Of a DNA stretch of 64,000 bases, positions 7,710 to 16,369 are shown one piece after another. The DNA is taken from positions 166,158 to 230,157 of the forward strand of contig JAJFUF010000006.1 of assembly GCA_021372495.1 (NCBI GenBank), given 5' to 3'. The stretch is from Lysobacteraceae bacterium. GTDB lineage: Bacteria; Pseudomonadota; Gammaproteobacteria; Xanthomonadales; Rhodanobacteraceae. The position numbers were made by a program, and so were the translations under genes. The first letter of the stretch is position 1. Every line of letters starts with the position of its first letter. The notes beneath the pieces are model-generated. The model made no database searches. It was not told the origin of the DNA and saw nothing but the letters and a program-made list of their open reading frames with translations.

Positions 7710-9359
7710 ATGACCGATTACCATTCCACCCCGGCACCATCGAACAGTCGCAGCACGCGCGTCCTGGCCGACTACGCCGTGCGCGTGCAGCGCGACTCCG
7801 CGCAGGCCGCGCGCGCCGCGCTGCTCGCAGCGCTTGCCGGCGCGGCCGAGCAGGACTGGCTGGACTGCGCACGCCAGCTGGTCCTGCGCGATGACCGCGA
7901 TGGCGCGGAAGCGCTGCTGGCCGGCGCGTTGGGCGAGTACCCGCAATCGGTCGAATTGCGGCGCGTGCTGGCCGGCATCTACCTGCAGACGCAGCGCGGC
8001 ACGCAGGCCGAACCCGTCCTGCGCGAGCTGCTGACGCAGCACCCGGACGACGCCGGCGCTGCGTTTGCGCTGGCGCGCATGCTCAAGGACGAGGGCCGCA
8101 TGAGCGCCGCCGCCGCGGTGATGCGGGCATGCTTCGAGCACGGTCGGCACGATACCGAGCTGGCGATCCAGGCAATCGAATTGCTCGACGATTGCGGGCG
8201 CAAGCAGGATGCGGCCGCTATTGCCGAGCACGCGATCGCGGTAAGCCCGCACGATCCTCGCCTGTATGCCTACGCGGGCATGCTGGAGGTCCAGCTCGGC
8301 GAATTCGAACGCGCGCGGCAACGCTACATCTTCGCGTTGGAGCACAGCCCGCAGGCCTGCGAATGGCACGTACCGTACGGAATGGCCTCCGCGCAACGCT
8401 ATGCCAGCGACGCGCACCCGGACTTCCACCTGTTCGGCGAATGCCTGTTGCGCACCGACCTCAGCGACAAGGCCCGCGCTTCGCTGTTGTTTGCGCTGGG
8501 CAAGGCGCACGACGATGTCGGCGACTACGCACAGGCAGCCCGCTACTTCCGGCAAGCCAACGCGCTCGCGCACGCGCTGACGAAGTGGACGCGCAAGCCC
8601 TGGCGACGTGCCGTGGAAGCAAGGCTCGCCGCGCATCCCTACTCGCACCGGCTCGGTCCATCACACGATTTCGTGCCTGTGTTCGTGGTCGGCATGCCGC
8701 GCTCCGGCACCACGCTGGTGGCCGAACTGCTGTCGCGCTACCCCGGGGTCTGCAATCGCGGCGAGCTTCCCTGGCTGGCCACGCTGGCGCAGCAGTCCAC
8801 GCTCGCCGGCGACCCGAGCCGCGCCGAGCTCGAACGCGCCGCGGCGACCTATGTGGCGCAGGCTCGCCAGGACGACTCCGAAGCTCGCTGGTTCATCGAC
8901 AAGCAACCGCTCAATTTCCGCTATGTGGGCCTGATGCTCGCGCTGTGGCCCAATGCCAGGATCATCCATACCCGGCGTAGCGAGCGGGACACGGCGCTGT
9001 CCCTTTGGATGCAGTCGTTCACCGAGGAAGTGCAGGGCTACGCCTACGATTTCGCCGACATGGCGGTGGTCATGCGCGACTGCGACCGGCTGATGACGCA
9101 CTGGCGCAAGTGGTACGCGGCATCCATATACACCGTGCACTACGAGCAACTCGTAGCCGACCCGAAGTCCACCATCGCCGACGCGGCTGCCTGGCTGGGC
9201 TTGCCGGCGGCCGATGCAACCATGGCGCCGGACAAGCCCGCGAGCACCATCAGCACCGCCAGCCTGTGGCAGGCGCGTCAACCGGTCTACACCCGATCGG
9301 TGGAGCGCTGGCGAAACTATGCTCCGTATGTGCCGGAGCTGTTGAAGTTCCCTGCCTAG
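7710..9359 (+). CDS. TPR-repeat sulfotransferase (copy 2 of 4)
   Basis: This 549-residue protein is in one operon with copy 1 (18-base gap). Its TPR-like helical half spans about residues 20-300, and the sulfotransferase domain has PRSGTTLVAELL at residues 330-341, FIDKQPLNFRY, and the 3'-phosphate binding region TRRSERDTALSLW. The C-terminus has LWQARQPV and SVERWRNY, equivalent to the QVRxP and WRxY blocks of the other copies. An AAGGA ribosome-binding site lies before the ATG at 7710. It has no signal peptide or membrane helix. The acceptor is unknown. It is convergent with copy 3, the two stop codons being separated by a perfect 7-bp GC hairpin. Confidence 0.88.
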   Translation: MTDYHSTPAPSNSRSTRVLADYAVRVQRDSAQAARAALLAALAGAAEQDWLDCARQLVLRDDRDGAEALLAGALGEYPQSVELRRVLAGIYLQTQRGTQAEPVLRELLTQHPDDAGAAFALARMLKDEGRMSAAAAVMRACFEHGRHDTELAIQAIELLDDCGRKQDAAAIAEHAIAVSPHDPRLYAYAGMLEVQLGEFERARQRYIFALEHSPQACEWHVPYGMASAQRYASDAHPDFHLFGECLLRTDLSDKARASLLFALGKAHDDVGDYAQAARYFRQANALAHALTKWTRKPWRRAVEARLAAHPYSHRLGPSHDFVPVFVVGMPRSGTTLVAELLSRYPGVCNRGELPWLATLAQQSTLAGDPSRAELERAAATYVAQARQDDSEARWFIDKQPLNFRYVGLMLALWPNARIIHTRRSERDTALSLWMQSFTEEVQGYAYDFADMAVVMRDCDRLMTHWRKWYAASIYTVHYEQLVADPKSTIADAAAWLGLPAADATMAPDKPASTISTASLWQARQPVYTRSVERWRNYAPYVPELLKFPA

Positions 9360-9369
9360 TCGCCACAAT

Positions 9370-9387
9370 CGGCGCGACGCCGCGCCG
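9370..9387. terminator. hairpin between convergent sulfotransferase genes
   Basis: A perfect 7-bp inverted repeat (cggcgcg, loop acgc, cgcgccg) fills most of the 28-base gap between the convergent stop codons at 9359 and 9388. There is no T-tract on either strand, so it may simply separate the transcripts weakly. Confidence 0.35.
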
Positions 9388-11217
9388 TCAGTTGCTCGCG
9401 GCGGTCGAATATCCCCAGTGCTCGAGCATGGGCTCCAGGATCGGCAGCACCGGCTCGAATTCCCGGCGGTACCGCAGCCAGCGGTTCACGCCCTTGGTAT
9501 TGACCGGCTCGATGACCTGCGTGTAGCTCGGCGTGGCGATGTAGCCCTTCTCGCGTGCCCGCTGGTCGAACTTCATCATCGGCGAAGCATCCTCGAGCTC
9601 GAGGAAGTCGGCGATGCGCCGGGTCTGCCGCGGGAAGTCGGCAACCAGGTCCTCATAGCGCGAGAGCAGCACCTGCGGCTTGAACACGTCGACGTGGTGC
9701 AGCCAGCCGCGCATGGCTTGCACATAGGCCGCGGCGAGGCGCTCGAGCGTTTCGCTCGCAGCGCCGAGGATGCTGGAACGGAAGTTCTGCATGTAGCAGC
9801 TCAGGACCACGTCGCACGGGTGTCGCAGCGCAACGATGAACTTGGCCTTCGGGAAAAGGCGGTAGATCATCGGCAGCCACAGCATGTTGAACGGGTTCTT
9901 GTCGACCAGCTGCGCATCCCAGCGCCGGGGCACCTTCTCGCATGCCATGATCAGGTAACGCTTGCGCAGCTCATCGCAATCCAGCTGCCGCAATACGCTC
10001 AAATCGTCGAGGATGCGTTCGTCGTGCCGGCGCAGTGTACCGGCCAGCCTGTCGAAGAACGGATTTTCGTCCATCGACTGCAATGCGGGGTGGGCGTCCA
10101 GCATCTGCTCGAGCAAGGTCGTGCCGGAACGCGGGAAGCCGACGATGAATACCGGCGAATGACGGCTGTCCGGCGCTATCAGCTCGGGCCAGCGGCGATA
10201 GTCCTCCGCACTGACGTGCAGCGTCGCCGCGGGCAAGGGAAGCGCGTCGGGTTCGAATTTCCTTGGCGAGGAGAGTTTCAGTTCCTCGACCTGCAGGGCA
10301 TGCGCACTGCGCAGCGCGCGCAGTGCCTGTTCGGTGTCGCCGAGTTTGTCGTATACCTTCGCGAGCTCGTAGTAGTGCCCGAAATCCATGTCGTGCATGG
10401 GCCCCGACTGTTCCAGCAGGGACCGTGCCGTCGCCGCGTCTCCCTTGCGCATCGCGAGGATGGCTCGCACGTGCGCCACCTCGCGGCGCGCCTGTTCCGG
10501 CAGGCCGTCCTGTGCGATCGAGCCGAGCAGGGCTTCCGCCTCCGCCAGCCGATTCAGTCTTTCATCGACTTTCGCGAGCTGCACCTTGGCTTCGAGGTGC
10601 GCGGGGTTGCGTCGCACGATGTCCTCCAGCAGACCGCGTGCGCCTTCGGCGTCGGCGAGCAGCAGCAACAGCCGGGACAGCTCCATCTGCAGCGCGTCGT
10701 CGCGCAGCGGCAACCAGTTGCGCCAAGGCTTCAGCAGGTCTTCCGCTCCGTGGAAATCCTGGCAGTGGCAACAGGCGCGGGCCGCATGAATGCGCGCCAG
10801 CGGCAGGTTCTGATCGATCTCGAATGCGTCCAGAAGCATCTCGCGTGCCGCCCGATAGTCCTGGCGCTGGATGAGCAGGAGGCCGAAATTGATGCGGGGG
10901 TCGGGATTGCGCGGATCCAGCCGCACCGCCGTCGCGTAGGCGGCCTGCGCCTCGTCCAGCCGTCCCAACGCGTGCAGGATGGTCGCGTAGTTGCCCCAGT
11001 GCACGCTGCTCTCCGGAACCAGTTCAGTGAGGCGCCGGTGGCTCTCGGCCGCTTCCTCGAGCTTGCCCTGGAACTGTTGGCTCATGGCCAGCGAGAACAG
11101 CGCGTCCTGGTCGTGCGGCTGCGCGGCAAGCCGCTCCCGGCACAGTCGTTCAGCCTCGGCCGGCCGGCCGCCCTGCAGTGCCGCGATGATCGTCTGGATG
11201 GATGGCATCGTCGTCAT
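9388..11217 (-). CDS. TPR-repeat sulfotransferase (copy 3 of 4)
   Basis: This is the longest copy, 609 residues from the ATG at 11217 (the ATG at 11208 is also possible). A long TPR array fills residues 1-330, with units such as HWGNYATILHALGRLDEAQAAY and FGHYYELAKVYDKLGDTEQALRAL. The sulfotransferase domain has FPRSGTTLLEQML at residues 361-373, LVDKNPFNMLW, and the 3'-phosphate site LRHPCDVVLSCYMQNF. The C-terminus reads YTQVIEPV and VNRWLRYRR. It lies 74 bases downstream of the TonB receptor gene on the same strand, with a strong intrinsic terminator in between. The terminator's U-run ends one base before this start codon, leaving no Shine-Dalgarno sequence, so expression probably depends on read-through or SD-independent initiation. 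Confidence 0.87.
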   Translation of the reverse strand: MTTMPSIQTIIAALQGGRPAEAERLCRERLAAQPHDQDALFSLAMSQQFQGKLEEAAESHRRLTELVPESSVHWGNYATILHALGRLDEAQAAYATAVRLDPRNPDPRINFGLLLIQRQDYRAAREMLLDAFEIDQNLPLARIHAARACCHCQDFHGAEDLLKPWRNWLPLRDDALQMELSRLLLLLADAEGARGLLEDIVRRNPAHLEAKVQLAKVDERLNRLAEAEALLGSIAQDGLPEQARREVAHVRAILAMRKGDAATARSLLEQSGPMHDMDFGHYYELAKVYDKLGDTEQALRALRSAHALQVEELKLSSPRKFEPDALPLPAATLHVSAEDYRRWPELIAPDSRHSPVFIVGFPRSGTTLLEQMLDAHPALQSMDENPFFDRLAGTLRRHDERILDDLSVLRQLDCDELRKRYLIMACEKVPRRWDAQLVDKNPFNMLWLPMIYRLFPKAKFIVALRHPCDVVLSCYMQNFRSSILGAASETLERLAAAYVQAMRGWLHHVDVFKPQVLLSRYEDLVADFPRQTRRIADFLELEDASPMMKFDQRAREKGYIATPSYTQVIEPVNTKGVNRWLRYRREFEPVLPILEPMLEHWGYSTAASN

Positions 11218-11218
11218 C

Positions 11219-11254
11219 AAAAAAAAAGAGCCGCGCGAGAGACTCGCGCGGCTC
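11219..11254 (-). terminator. strong intrinsic terminator after the TonB receptor gene
   Basis: On the minus strand a perfect 12-bp stem (arms 11254-11243 and 11239-11228, loop of three) is followed at once by nine T residues (11227-11219). This is a textbook Rho-independent terminator, 38 bases after the receptor stop codon. The T-run ends one base before the ATG of the downstream sulfotransferase at 11217, which makes it a potential attenuator for that gene. Confidence 0.9.
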
Positions 11255-11291
11255 GTCAAGGTCAAACCACTCTGTGCCTGAACGTTTCCGA

Positions 11292-14200
11292 TCAGAACTT
11301 GACCGTCACGCGAGCCCAGTAGTAGCGGCCCATCAGATCGAAGTCGCTCGGATCGGTATTGGCGTTGAGCGAGTTGTTGGCGTACACGAACGGCGGCTGC
11401 TTGTCGAACGCGTTGTCGATACCCACATCGATGCGCGTATTGATCGCCTCGATGTTGTAGCCGACCTGGAAGTCGTTGTACACGGTCGCGCCGTAGTCGA
11501 TATACATGCCGTGGATCGTGCAGTAGTCCCCGTAGTAGCAGGTACCGGCCGGGAACACGTCCTGCGACGGCGACGGCGAGCCCATGCGGAACTTGCCGAT
11601 GTAGCGCATCCGCCAGGAAGCGTCCCACGAGCTCAGCTGCCAGTTGACGAAGGTCTGTGCGCGCCAGCGCGGGAACAGACAGACGCCGCCGTTACCCGAC
11701 GGGCAGGCCGATGCCAGCGGCGAGCCGAACGTGCCGAAGTGGCCGGCGCCATGCAGGACCGCGTTGGCCGGCGTACCCGGCGCGGTCTGCATGTCGTACT
11801 GACCCATGTAGGTCGCGTCGAGGCCGACGTTGAACTGGCCGAACGCGAACTCCGGCAGCCTGTAGCGCAGCGACATGTCCACACCGCGAACGTCGGTGCG
11901 GCCCAGGTTGCCGGTCGGCTCGATGATCTGGGTGATCTGGCCCGGAGCGGTGCTGCCCGCCGGGTTGCGCGAGATCAGCGAGCAGTACTGGGTCTGGCCG
12001 GCGAAGCACAGGTTCAGCACGTTCTGCGCACCGATCGAGGTGATGGTGTTGTTCAGATACACGCGCCACACGTCGGCGCTGAACGACAGCCCCTGCACCC
12101 AGCTCGGCGAATAGACGAAGCCGAAGTCGAACGACTTGCCCTGCTCCGGGCCCAGCGGGAAGTTGGCGTACTGGGAACCCGAGGAAATGCCCTTGATCTG
12201 CTGACCCAGGGAGACGTCGGTGTTGACGAACGAACCGTCCGTCGGCACGCCCACGCACGCCGGGTTGGCGACGGTGATGTGGTCGCACGGGTCGGTGCTC
12301 AGCTTGGGCGCATCGCTGATCGGGTTGCCGAACACGTCACCCACGGTCGGGGCGCGGAACACCTTGGAAACCGTGCCGCGCAGCAGCAGGTCGTCGATCG
12401 GGCGCCATTCCACAGCGAACTTCGTGTTGCTGGTGCTGCCGAAGGTGCTGTACTTGGAGTAGCGGTCGCCCACCGTCACGTTCAGGGAGCGCGCGAACGG
12501 CAGATCCTTCAGGATCGGCACGAACAGCTCGGCGTACGCCTCCTTCACGTTGTAGCCGCCCTGCAGCGAGGAGCTGCACTGGCTGCCCAGCGTGCAGTTG
12601 CCGGTAGCCGGATTGATCAGCAGCACCGGGTCGATGACGCTGTGGGTGTACTCCTTGCGATAGGAGACGCCGCCCGCCAACTGGGCGGTGCCCGCCGGCA
12701 GGTTGAACACGCCGCCGCTGACGTCGGCGTGCCAGGTGCGCTCGATGCTGTAGTAGTTGCTCAGCGCCGGCGAGGCGATGCTCTGCAGGGTCGCGACGGA
12801 CTGCGGATCGAACAGGTTGAACGGATTGAACGGCGTGCAACCATCGATCTTCGTGCTGGCGTCGCCCGCGGTGCCCACGCAGATGGGCGAGCCGGTGGCC
12901 GGATCGAGCATCGACGGGCCCATCGCCGTGTTCAGCTCGTCGACGTTGGGCAGACCCAGGGTGGTGATGACCGTGGACGTGTGGCCGTAGTTGTAGCCGA
13001 CGTCCCAGGTCCAGTCCTGATCGAACAGGTTCAGGTTGCCCCTGAAGCCCGCATTGGTCTGGTCGATGGCGTTGTTGGTGCGGGCGGCGCGGTTGCCCGC
13101 CGACACCAGGCGTGCGCGGTAGTCGTTGCCCGTGCCGGCGGCGAAGTCGACGCCGAACGGGTTGTACATGTTGTCCTTGGAGATCACCGCACCGTACAGC
13201 GTGCCCAGCAGCGCCGGCGCGAGCTGGAAGCCAGCGCTGGTCTTGTTGTGGTACGCCGCCATGTAGGCGTCGATGTTGTCGGTCAGGTGATAGGTGCCAT
13301 TGACGAACAGGTTGGTGCGCTCCTGCGGCGTCATGATCAGGTTGACCGTGGCGTAGTTGTACTTGTCCGAGGAACCGAAGCAGTGGTAGTCAGTGGCAGC
13401 GTTCTGCCCGCTGGCACCCTGGTTCAAGGCAACGCGGCTGCAGCCATACTGCGCGCGAAGGTCGGGGAGGCCGGCGGCCGCGGCCTGGGCCGCGGTCGGC
13501 AGCTGGATGTTGAGGTACGGCGGGAAGCTGGAACCACCCACGTACCCCGTCGGCGGCTGCGGCGCGGACGGACCGGCGCCGTTGGTGCCGTACAGCGTCA
13601 CCGCGTTCTCGGCGAACTTGCGGTTGGCGGACAGCACGCTCTCCGTCTTGTTGTAGTCGATGCCGGCCATGATGCTGCCCTTGTCGGACGTCTGGCCGAA
13701 GATGAAGTGGTAGCCCTTGCGCTCGCCGTCGTTGTGGTCGGAGATGCCGTAGTCGGCGGAGAACTCGGCGCCCTGGTAGTTCTTGCGCAGGATGATGTTG
13801 ATGACGCCGCCGATCGCGTCCGAGCCGTACACCGCGGATGCGCCGTCGGTCAGGACTTCGATGCGCTCGACCGCGGTGGCCGGGATCGAGTTCAGGTCCT
13901 TGCTGATGGTGCGCTGGCCGTCGACCAGCACCAGGGTGCGACGGAAGCCCAGGCCGCGCAGGCCGACGATGCTCGAACCGCTGCCACCGCTGTTGTTGAC
14001 CTGCGGGTTGACAGCCGGGCCGCTCACGACCGGCAGGTTCTGCACGATATCGCCCAGCGTCAGCTTGCCGGTCTGCTGGATCTGCGCGTGGTCGATGGCG
14101 ACCACGGGGTTGGAGGTTTCCAGGTCCACACGGCGAATGTGCGAACCGGTCACCACGATGGTTTCGAGGGCCTGGGCCTTCTGCGGGTTCGGCTGATTAC

Positions 14201-14315
14201 CGGCCGTGCCGGTATCCTGCGCATAGGCGGCGCCGGTGGCGCCCACCGCGGCTACCGCACCCAGCGACAGCGCCAAGCGGACTGCCGACGACAGCTTGTT
14301 CACGTCGAGTCTCAT
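11292..14315 (-). CDS. TonB-dependent outer-membrane receptor
   Basis: This 1007-residue outer-membrane beta-barrel has a signal peptide (about residues 1-33, ending GAAYAQ) and then a TonB-box/plug start ETIVVTGSHIRR. The plug contains LVLVDGQR, VERIEVLTDGASAVYGSDAIGGVINII (the classic plug block) and many barrel strands. The protein ends in an aromatic residue (RVTVKF), as outer-membrane proteins recognised by the BAM complex do. Predicted loops hold several cysteine pairs. The start at 14315 has GGAGAG five to six bases upstream; an in-frame ATG at 14327 is less likely. There is no CarboxypepD-like N-terminal domain. The ligand is unknown. Four TPR-sulfotransferases surround it, so a sulfated ligand or sulfated receptor is conceivable but unproven. 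Confidence 0.93.
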   Translation of the reverse strand: MRLDVNKLSSAVRLALSLGAVAAVGATGAAYAQDTGTAGNQPNPQKAQALETIVVTGSHIRRVDLETSNPVVAIDHAQIQQTGKLTLGDIVQNLPVVSGPAVNPQVNNSGGSGSSIVGLRGLGFRRTLVLVDGQRTISKDLNSIPATAVERIEVLTDGASAVYGSDAIGGVINIILRKNYQGAEFSADYGISDHNDGERKGYHFIFGQTSDKGSIMAGIDYNKTESVLSANRKFAENAVTLYGTNGAGPSAPQPPTGYVGGSSFPPYLNIQLPTAAQAAAAGLPDLRAQYGCSRVALNQGASGQNAATDYHCFGSSDKYNYATVNLIMTPQERTNLFVNGTYHLTDNIDAYMAAYHNKTSAGFQLAPALLGTLYGAVISKDNMYNPFGVDFAAGTGNDYRARLVSAGNRAARTNNAIDQTNAGFRGNLNLFDQDWTWDVGYNYGHTSTVITTLGLPNVDELNTAMGPSMLDPATGSPICVGTAGDASTKIDGCTPFNPFNLFDPQSVATLQSIASPALSNYYSIERTWHADVSGGVFNLPAGTAQLAGGVSYRKEYTHSVIDPVLLINPATGNCTLGSQCSSSLQGGYNVKEAYAELFVPILKDLPFARSLNVTVGDRYSKYSTFGSTSNTKFAVEWRPIDDLLLRGTVSKVFRAPTVGDVFGNPISDAPKLSTDPCDHITVANPACVGVPTDGSFVNTDVSLGQQIKGISSGSQYANFPLGPEQGKSFDFGFVYSPSWVQGLSFSADVWRVYLNNTITSIGAQNVLNLCFAGQTQYCSLISRNPAGSTAPGQITQIIEPTGNLGRTDVRGVDMSLRYRLPEFAFGQFNVGLDATYMGQYDMQTAPGTPANAVLHGAGHFGTFGSPLASACPSGNGGVCLFPRWRAQTFVNWQLSSWDASWRMRYIGKFRMGSPSPSQDVFPAGTCYYGDYCTIHGMYIDYGATVYNDFQVGYNIEAINTRIDVGIDNAFDKQPPFVYANNSLNANTDPSDFDLMGRYYWARVTVKF

Positions 14316-14663
14316 TACGCTCTCCAACGTCAGTGTTGTGACACAGCTACGGGACTAGCTCGGGACTAGTGTCCATCCTTGGAATGGCCACAAGATGGCC
14401 CACCGAAACCCCTGGCAAGGGCCGATCCTAACAACTTCATAACCCTTTGGGAATACCGCCGTAATACTCACATCCGTCCCCGTGAACCCGCATCGCTCCT
14501 GCCTTCTGCCGGTGGTCGCGGACCAGGCCTCACACTGCGGAGGGAAGTGCACAAAGGGGGCGCCGTGCGCCCGGCCCCAAGCCCCGTCAGTACAGATTAT
14601 GTGATTTTTTTCAGCATGTTAGACCACGCTGCGGACATGGCGGCACCGGCGCGTGAACGTCAA
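14316..14663. other. intergenic leader region of the TonB receptor
   Basis: These 348 bases between the receptor and sulfotransferase copy 4 (both on the minus strand) hold no credible gene. They contain a direct repeat near the receptor start (14351-14369) and an AT-rich patch around 14595-14620 on the minus strand that includes CATAAT, a possible -10 box without a good -35 partner. The stretch is long enough for a promoter plus a long leader, but no known riboswitch is recognisable. Confidence 0.5.
14351..14369. repeat. direct repeat GGGACTAG x2, 11-bp spacing, possible operator
   Basis: The octamer gggactag occurs at 14351-14358 and again at 14362-14369, one helical turn apart, 36-54 bases upstream of the receptor ATG at 14315. 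Such spacing suits a dimeric regulator or two adjacent protein sites. There is no further evidence of function. Confidence 0.4.
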
Positions 14664-16229
14664 TCAGGCCTCGAGGGCCCTCCTCAAGCCCTCAAGCTGC
14701 CGCTCGTAGTGCCTCCACTCGCCGAATGACCGGGCGTGGATGGGTTCACGTACCTGCACCATGCTGAGGGTCGCGACCGCCGACTTGTTGCGGGTCAGGT
14801 CCACGCAGCCCGGCTCCCATTCCAGTCCGCAGAAGTCGAGCACCTTGCGGGCGGTCGCCTCAGGCTCGCGTACGAGGTCGGCGTACGGCACGGCCAGCAA
14901 CTGCCCGGGCATCGCTGCGTGCCAGTGCGCCATCACGCGGCGGTACTGGCGATAGTGGGCGGCCAAGGCGTCGAGGTTGTAGGTGTAGGGGAACCGGTCG
15001 CTGAACTGCGTGCGGAAGTTCGAGAAGCACACGTCCATCGGCTCGCGCACCAAATGAAGGATGCGCGCTTGCGGCAGCGCCCGGCGGATGAGACCGGCGA
15101 CCATCCAGTTGCGCGGCAGCTTGTCGATAAAGAACGAGCGACCCCGGGCACGCCACTGGGTCTGTGCCAGGTAGCGCCGGCCGATCTCCACGTAGTCGAG
15201 GCCAGGCAGGCGTTGCAGCATGTGGTCGTCCAGCGTGAAGCGATGATCCGCGGCCCAGCGCAGTTGCATGCCGAAATCGTCGAGCTCGCCCGCCGATGTC
15301 ACGCGGGAGTGATTGCTCAGTATGCGATCGAGCAACGTCGTACCCGACCTCATCATCCCGAGGATGAAGATGGGCTGCGGCCCTTCGTGCTGCACTTCGA
15401 CCGGTTTCAGGAAATCGGACGTACACAGATCGATGAGCCGATCGAAAAGACGGCGTTCGTACTCGGCATCGTAGCGAAGCTGCGCGTACATGATCGCGTT
15501 GGCCCGCTCAAGCGCCTCCCACGCCTCCTCGTAGCGCCCCAGGTCCTCGAGTTCCTTGTAGCGGGCGAACTCGAGCGCAGCATGGTCTTCCCAGCCTTGC
15601 GCCATCCCCGAGATCGCACGGAGACGCGCAGCGAGATCGTCCAGGTGATTGCTTTCGGGCGTCTGTTTGCGCAGCCGGGACAATGCCAGAGCCGCACGGC
15701 CGAACATCGGAGCCTGGCGCAGGCAGGCTTCGAACTCTCTCTCCGCATCCTGCATGCGACCGTTGAAGGTCGATTCAACCCCTCGATAAAAATGGAAGTC
15801 CGGTGTGTCGACGCCTGCCGCCGCAGCACGATCGAGGAGACTCAGCGCCTCGGCATGCTCGTTCACCATTTGCCTCGACAAGGCAAGGCGGACCAGGGTC
15901 TGGCCGTCGCGCAGGTTCGCCAATGCCGGATGGTTGAGGCAATCCCGGGCGGCCACGACCTCTCCGACCTGCAGAAGTGTCGCCACCACATCCACCACTA
16001 CCGTCGGGTCGGCCTCGCGCGGAGTGTTGCGGGCGGCGTCCAGCGCGTGGCGGACTGCATCACGCAACGAGCCCTCGGCCCAGGCGACCCGCCCTACGGC
16101 CAGGTGGGCCTGTAGATGGGTTGGATCCCGCAACAACAACGACTCCAGCGCCGCCCTCGCCGGCCCGAACTGTCGTTCGGCCAGATAGCGCTGCGCGCGT
16201 TGCCACTGGCGGTCAATGCGGTCGGTCAT
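14664..16229 (-). CDS. TPR-repeat sulfotransferase (copy 4 of 4)
   Basis: This 521-residue protein has TPR-like helical pairs through about residue 280, then the PAPS-binding loop MMRSGTTLLDRIL (residues 292-304). The usual Pro before Arg is replaced by Met, a deviation from the PRSG of the other three copies. Further on are FIDKLPRNWMVAG and the 3'-phosphate motif VREPMDVCFSNFRTQF. The C-terminus has SMVQVREPI and SFGEWRHYE. No signal peptide is present. It is the first gene of the minus-strand run copy 4, receptor, copy 3, but 348 bases separate it from the receptor, so they need not share a transcript. The acceptor substrate is unknown. Confidence 0.87.
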   Translation of the reverse strand: MTDRIDRQWQRAQRYLAERQFGPARAALESLLLRDPTHLQAHLAVGRVAWAEGSLRDAVRHALDAARNTPREADPTVVVDVVATLLQVGEVVAARDCLNHPALANLRDGQTLVRLALSRQMVNEHAEALSLLDRAAAAGVDTPDFHFYRGVESTFNGRMQDAEREFEACLRQAPMFGRAALALSRLRKQTPESNHLDDLAARLRAISGMAQGWEDHAALEFARYKELEDLGRYEEAWEALERANAIMYAQLRYDAEYERRLFDRLIDLCTSDFLKPVEVQHEGPQPIFILGMMRSGTTLLDRILSNHSRVTSAGELDDFGMQLRWAADHRFTLDDHMLQRLPGLDYVEIGRRYLAQTQWRARGRSFFIDKLPRNWMVAGLIRRALPQARILHLVREPMDVCFSNFRTQFSDRFPYTYNLDALAAHYRQYRRVMAHWHAAMPGQLLAVPYADLVREPEATARKVLDFCGLEWEPGCVDLTRNKSAVATLSMVQVREPIHARSFGEWRHYERQLEGLRRALEA

Positions 16230-16369
16230 GTCGACAACTGTCCTGTCCCCGCGAAACTGGTACCAGGGACCCCCAAAGGTCCGGCCGCGGACAATAACAG
16301 ACCGCCGTCCGGGTCAGGCCGAGGATGGGCAGCGAGCCAAAGCGGCCGCGATAATGACGAGCGGATCGC

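Noticed and set aside
11202..14369. A very long open frame on the plus strand opposite the TonB receptor
   Set aside because: It mirrors the codon pattern of the receptor, is full of Arg, Ala and Val without any domain, and the receptor reading is complete with signal peptide, plug and C-terminal Phe.
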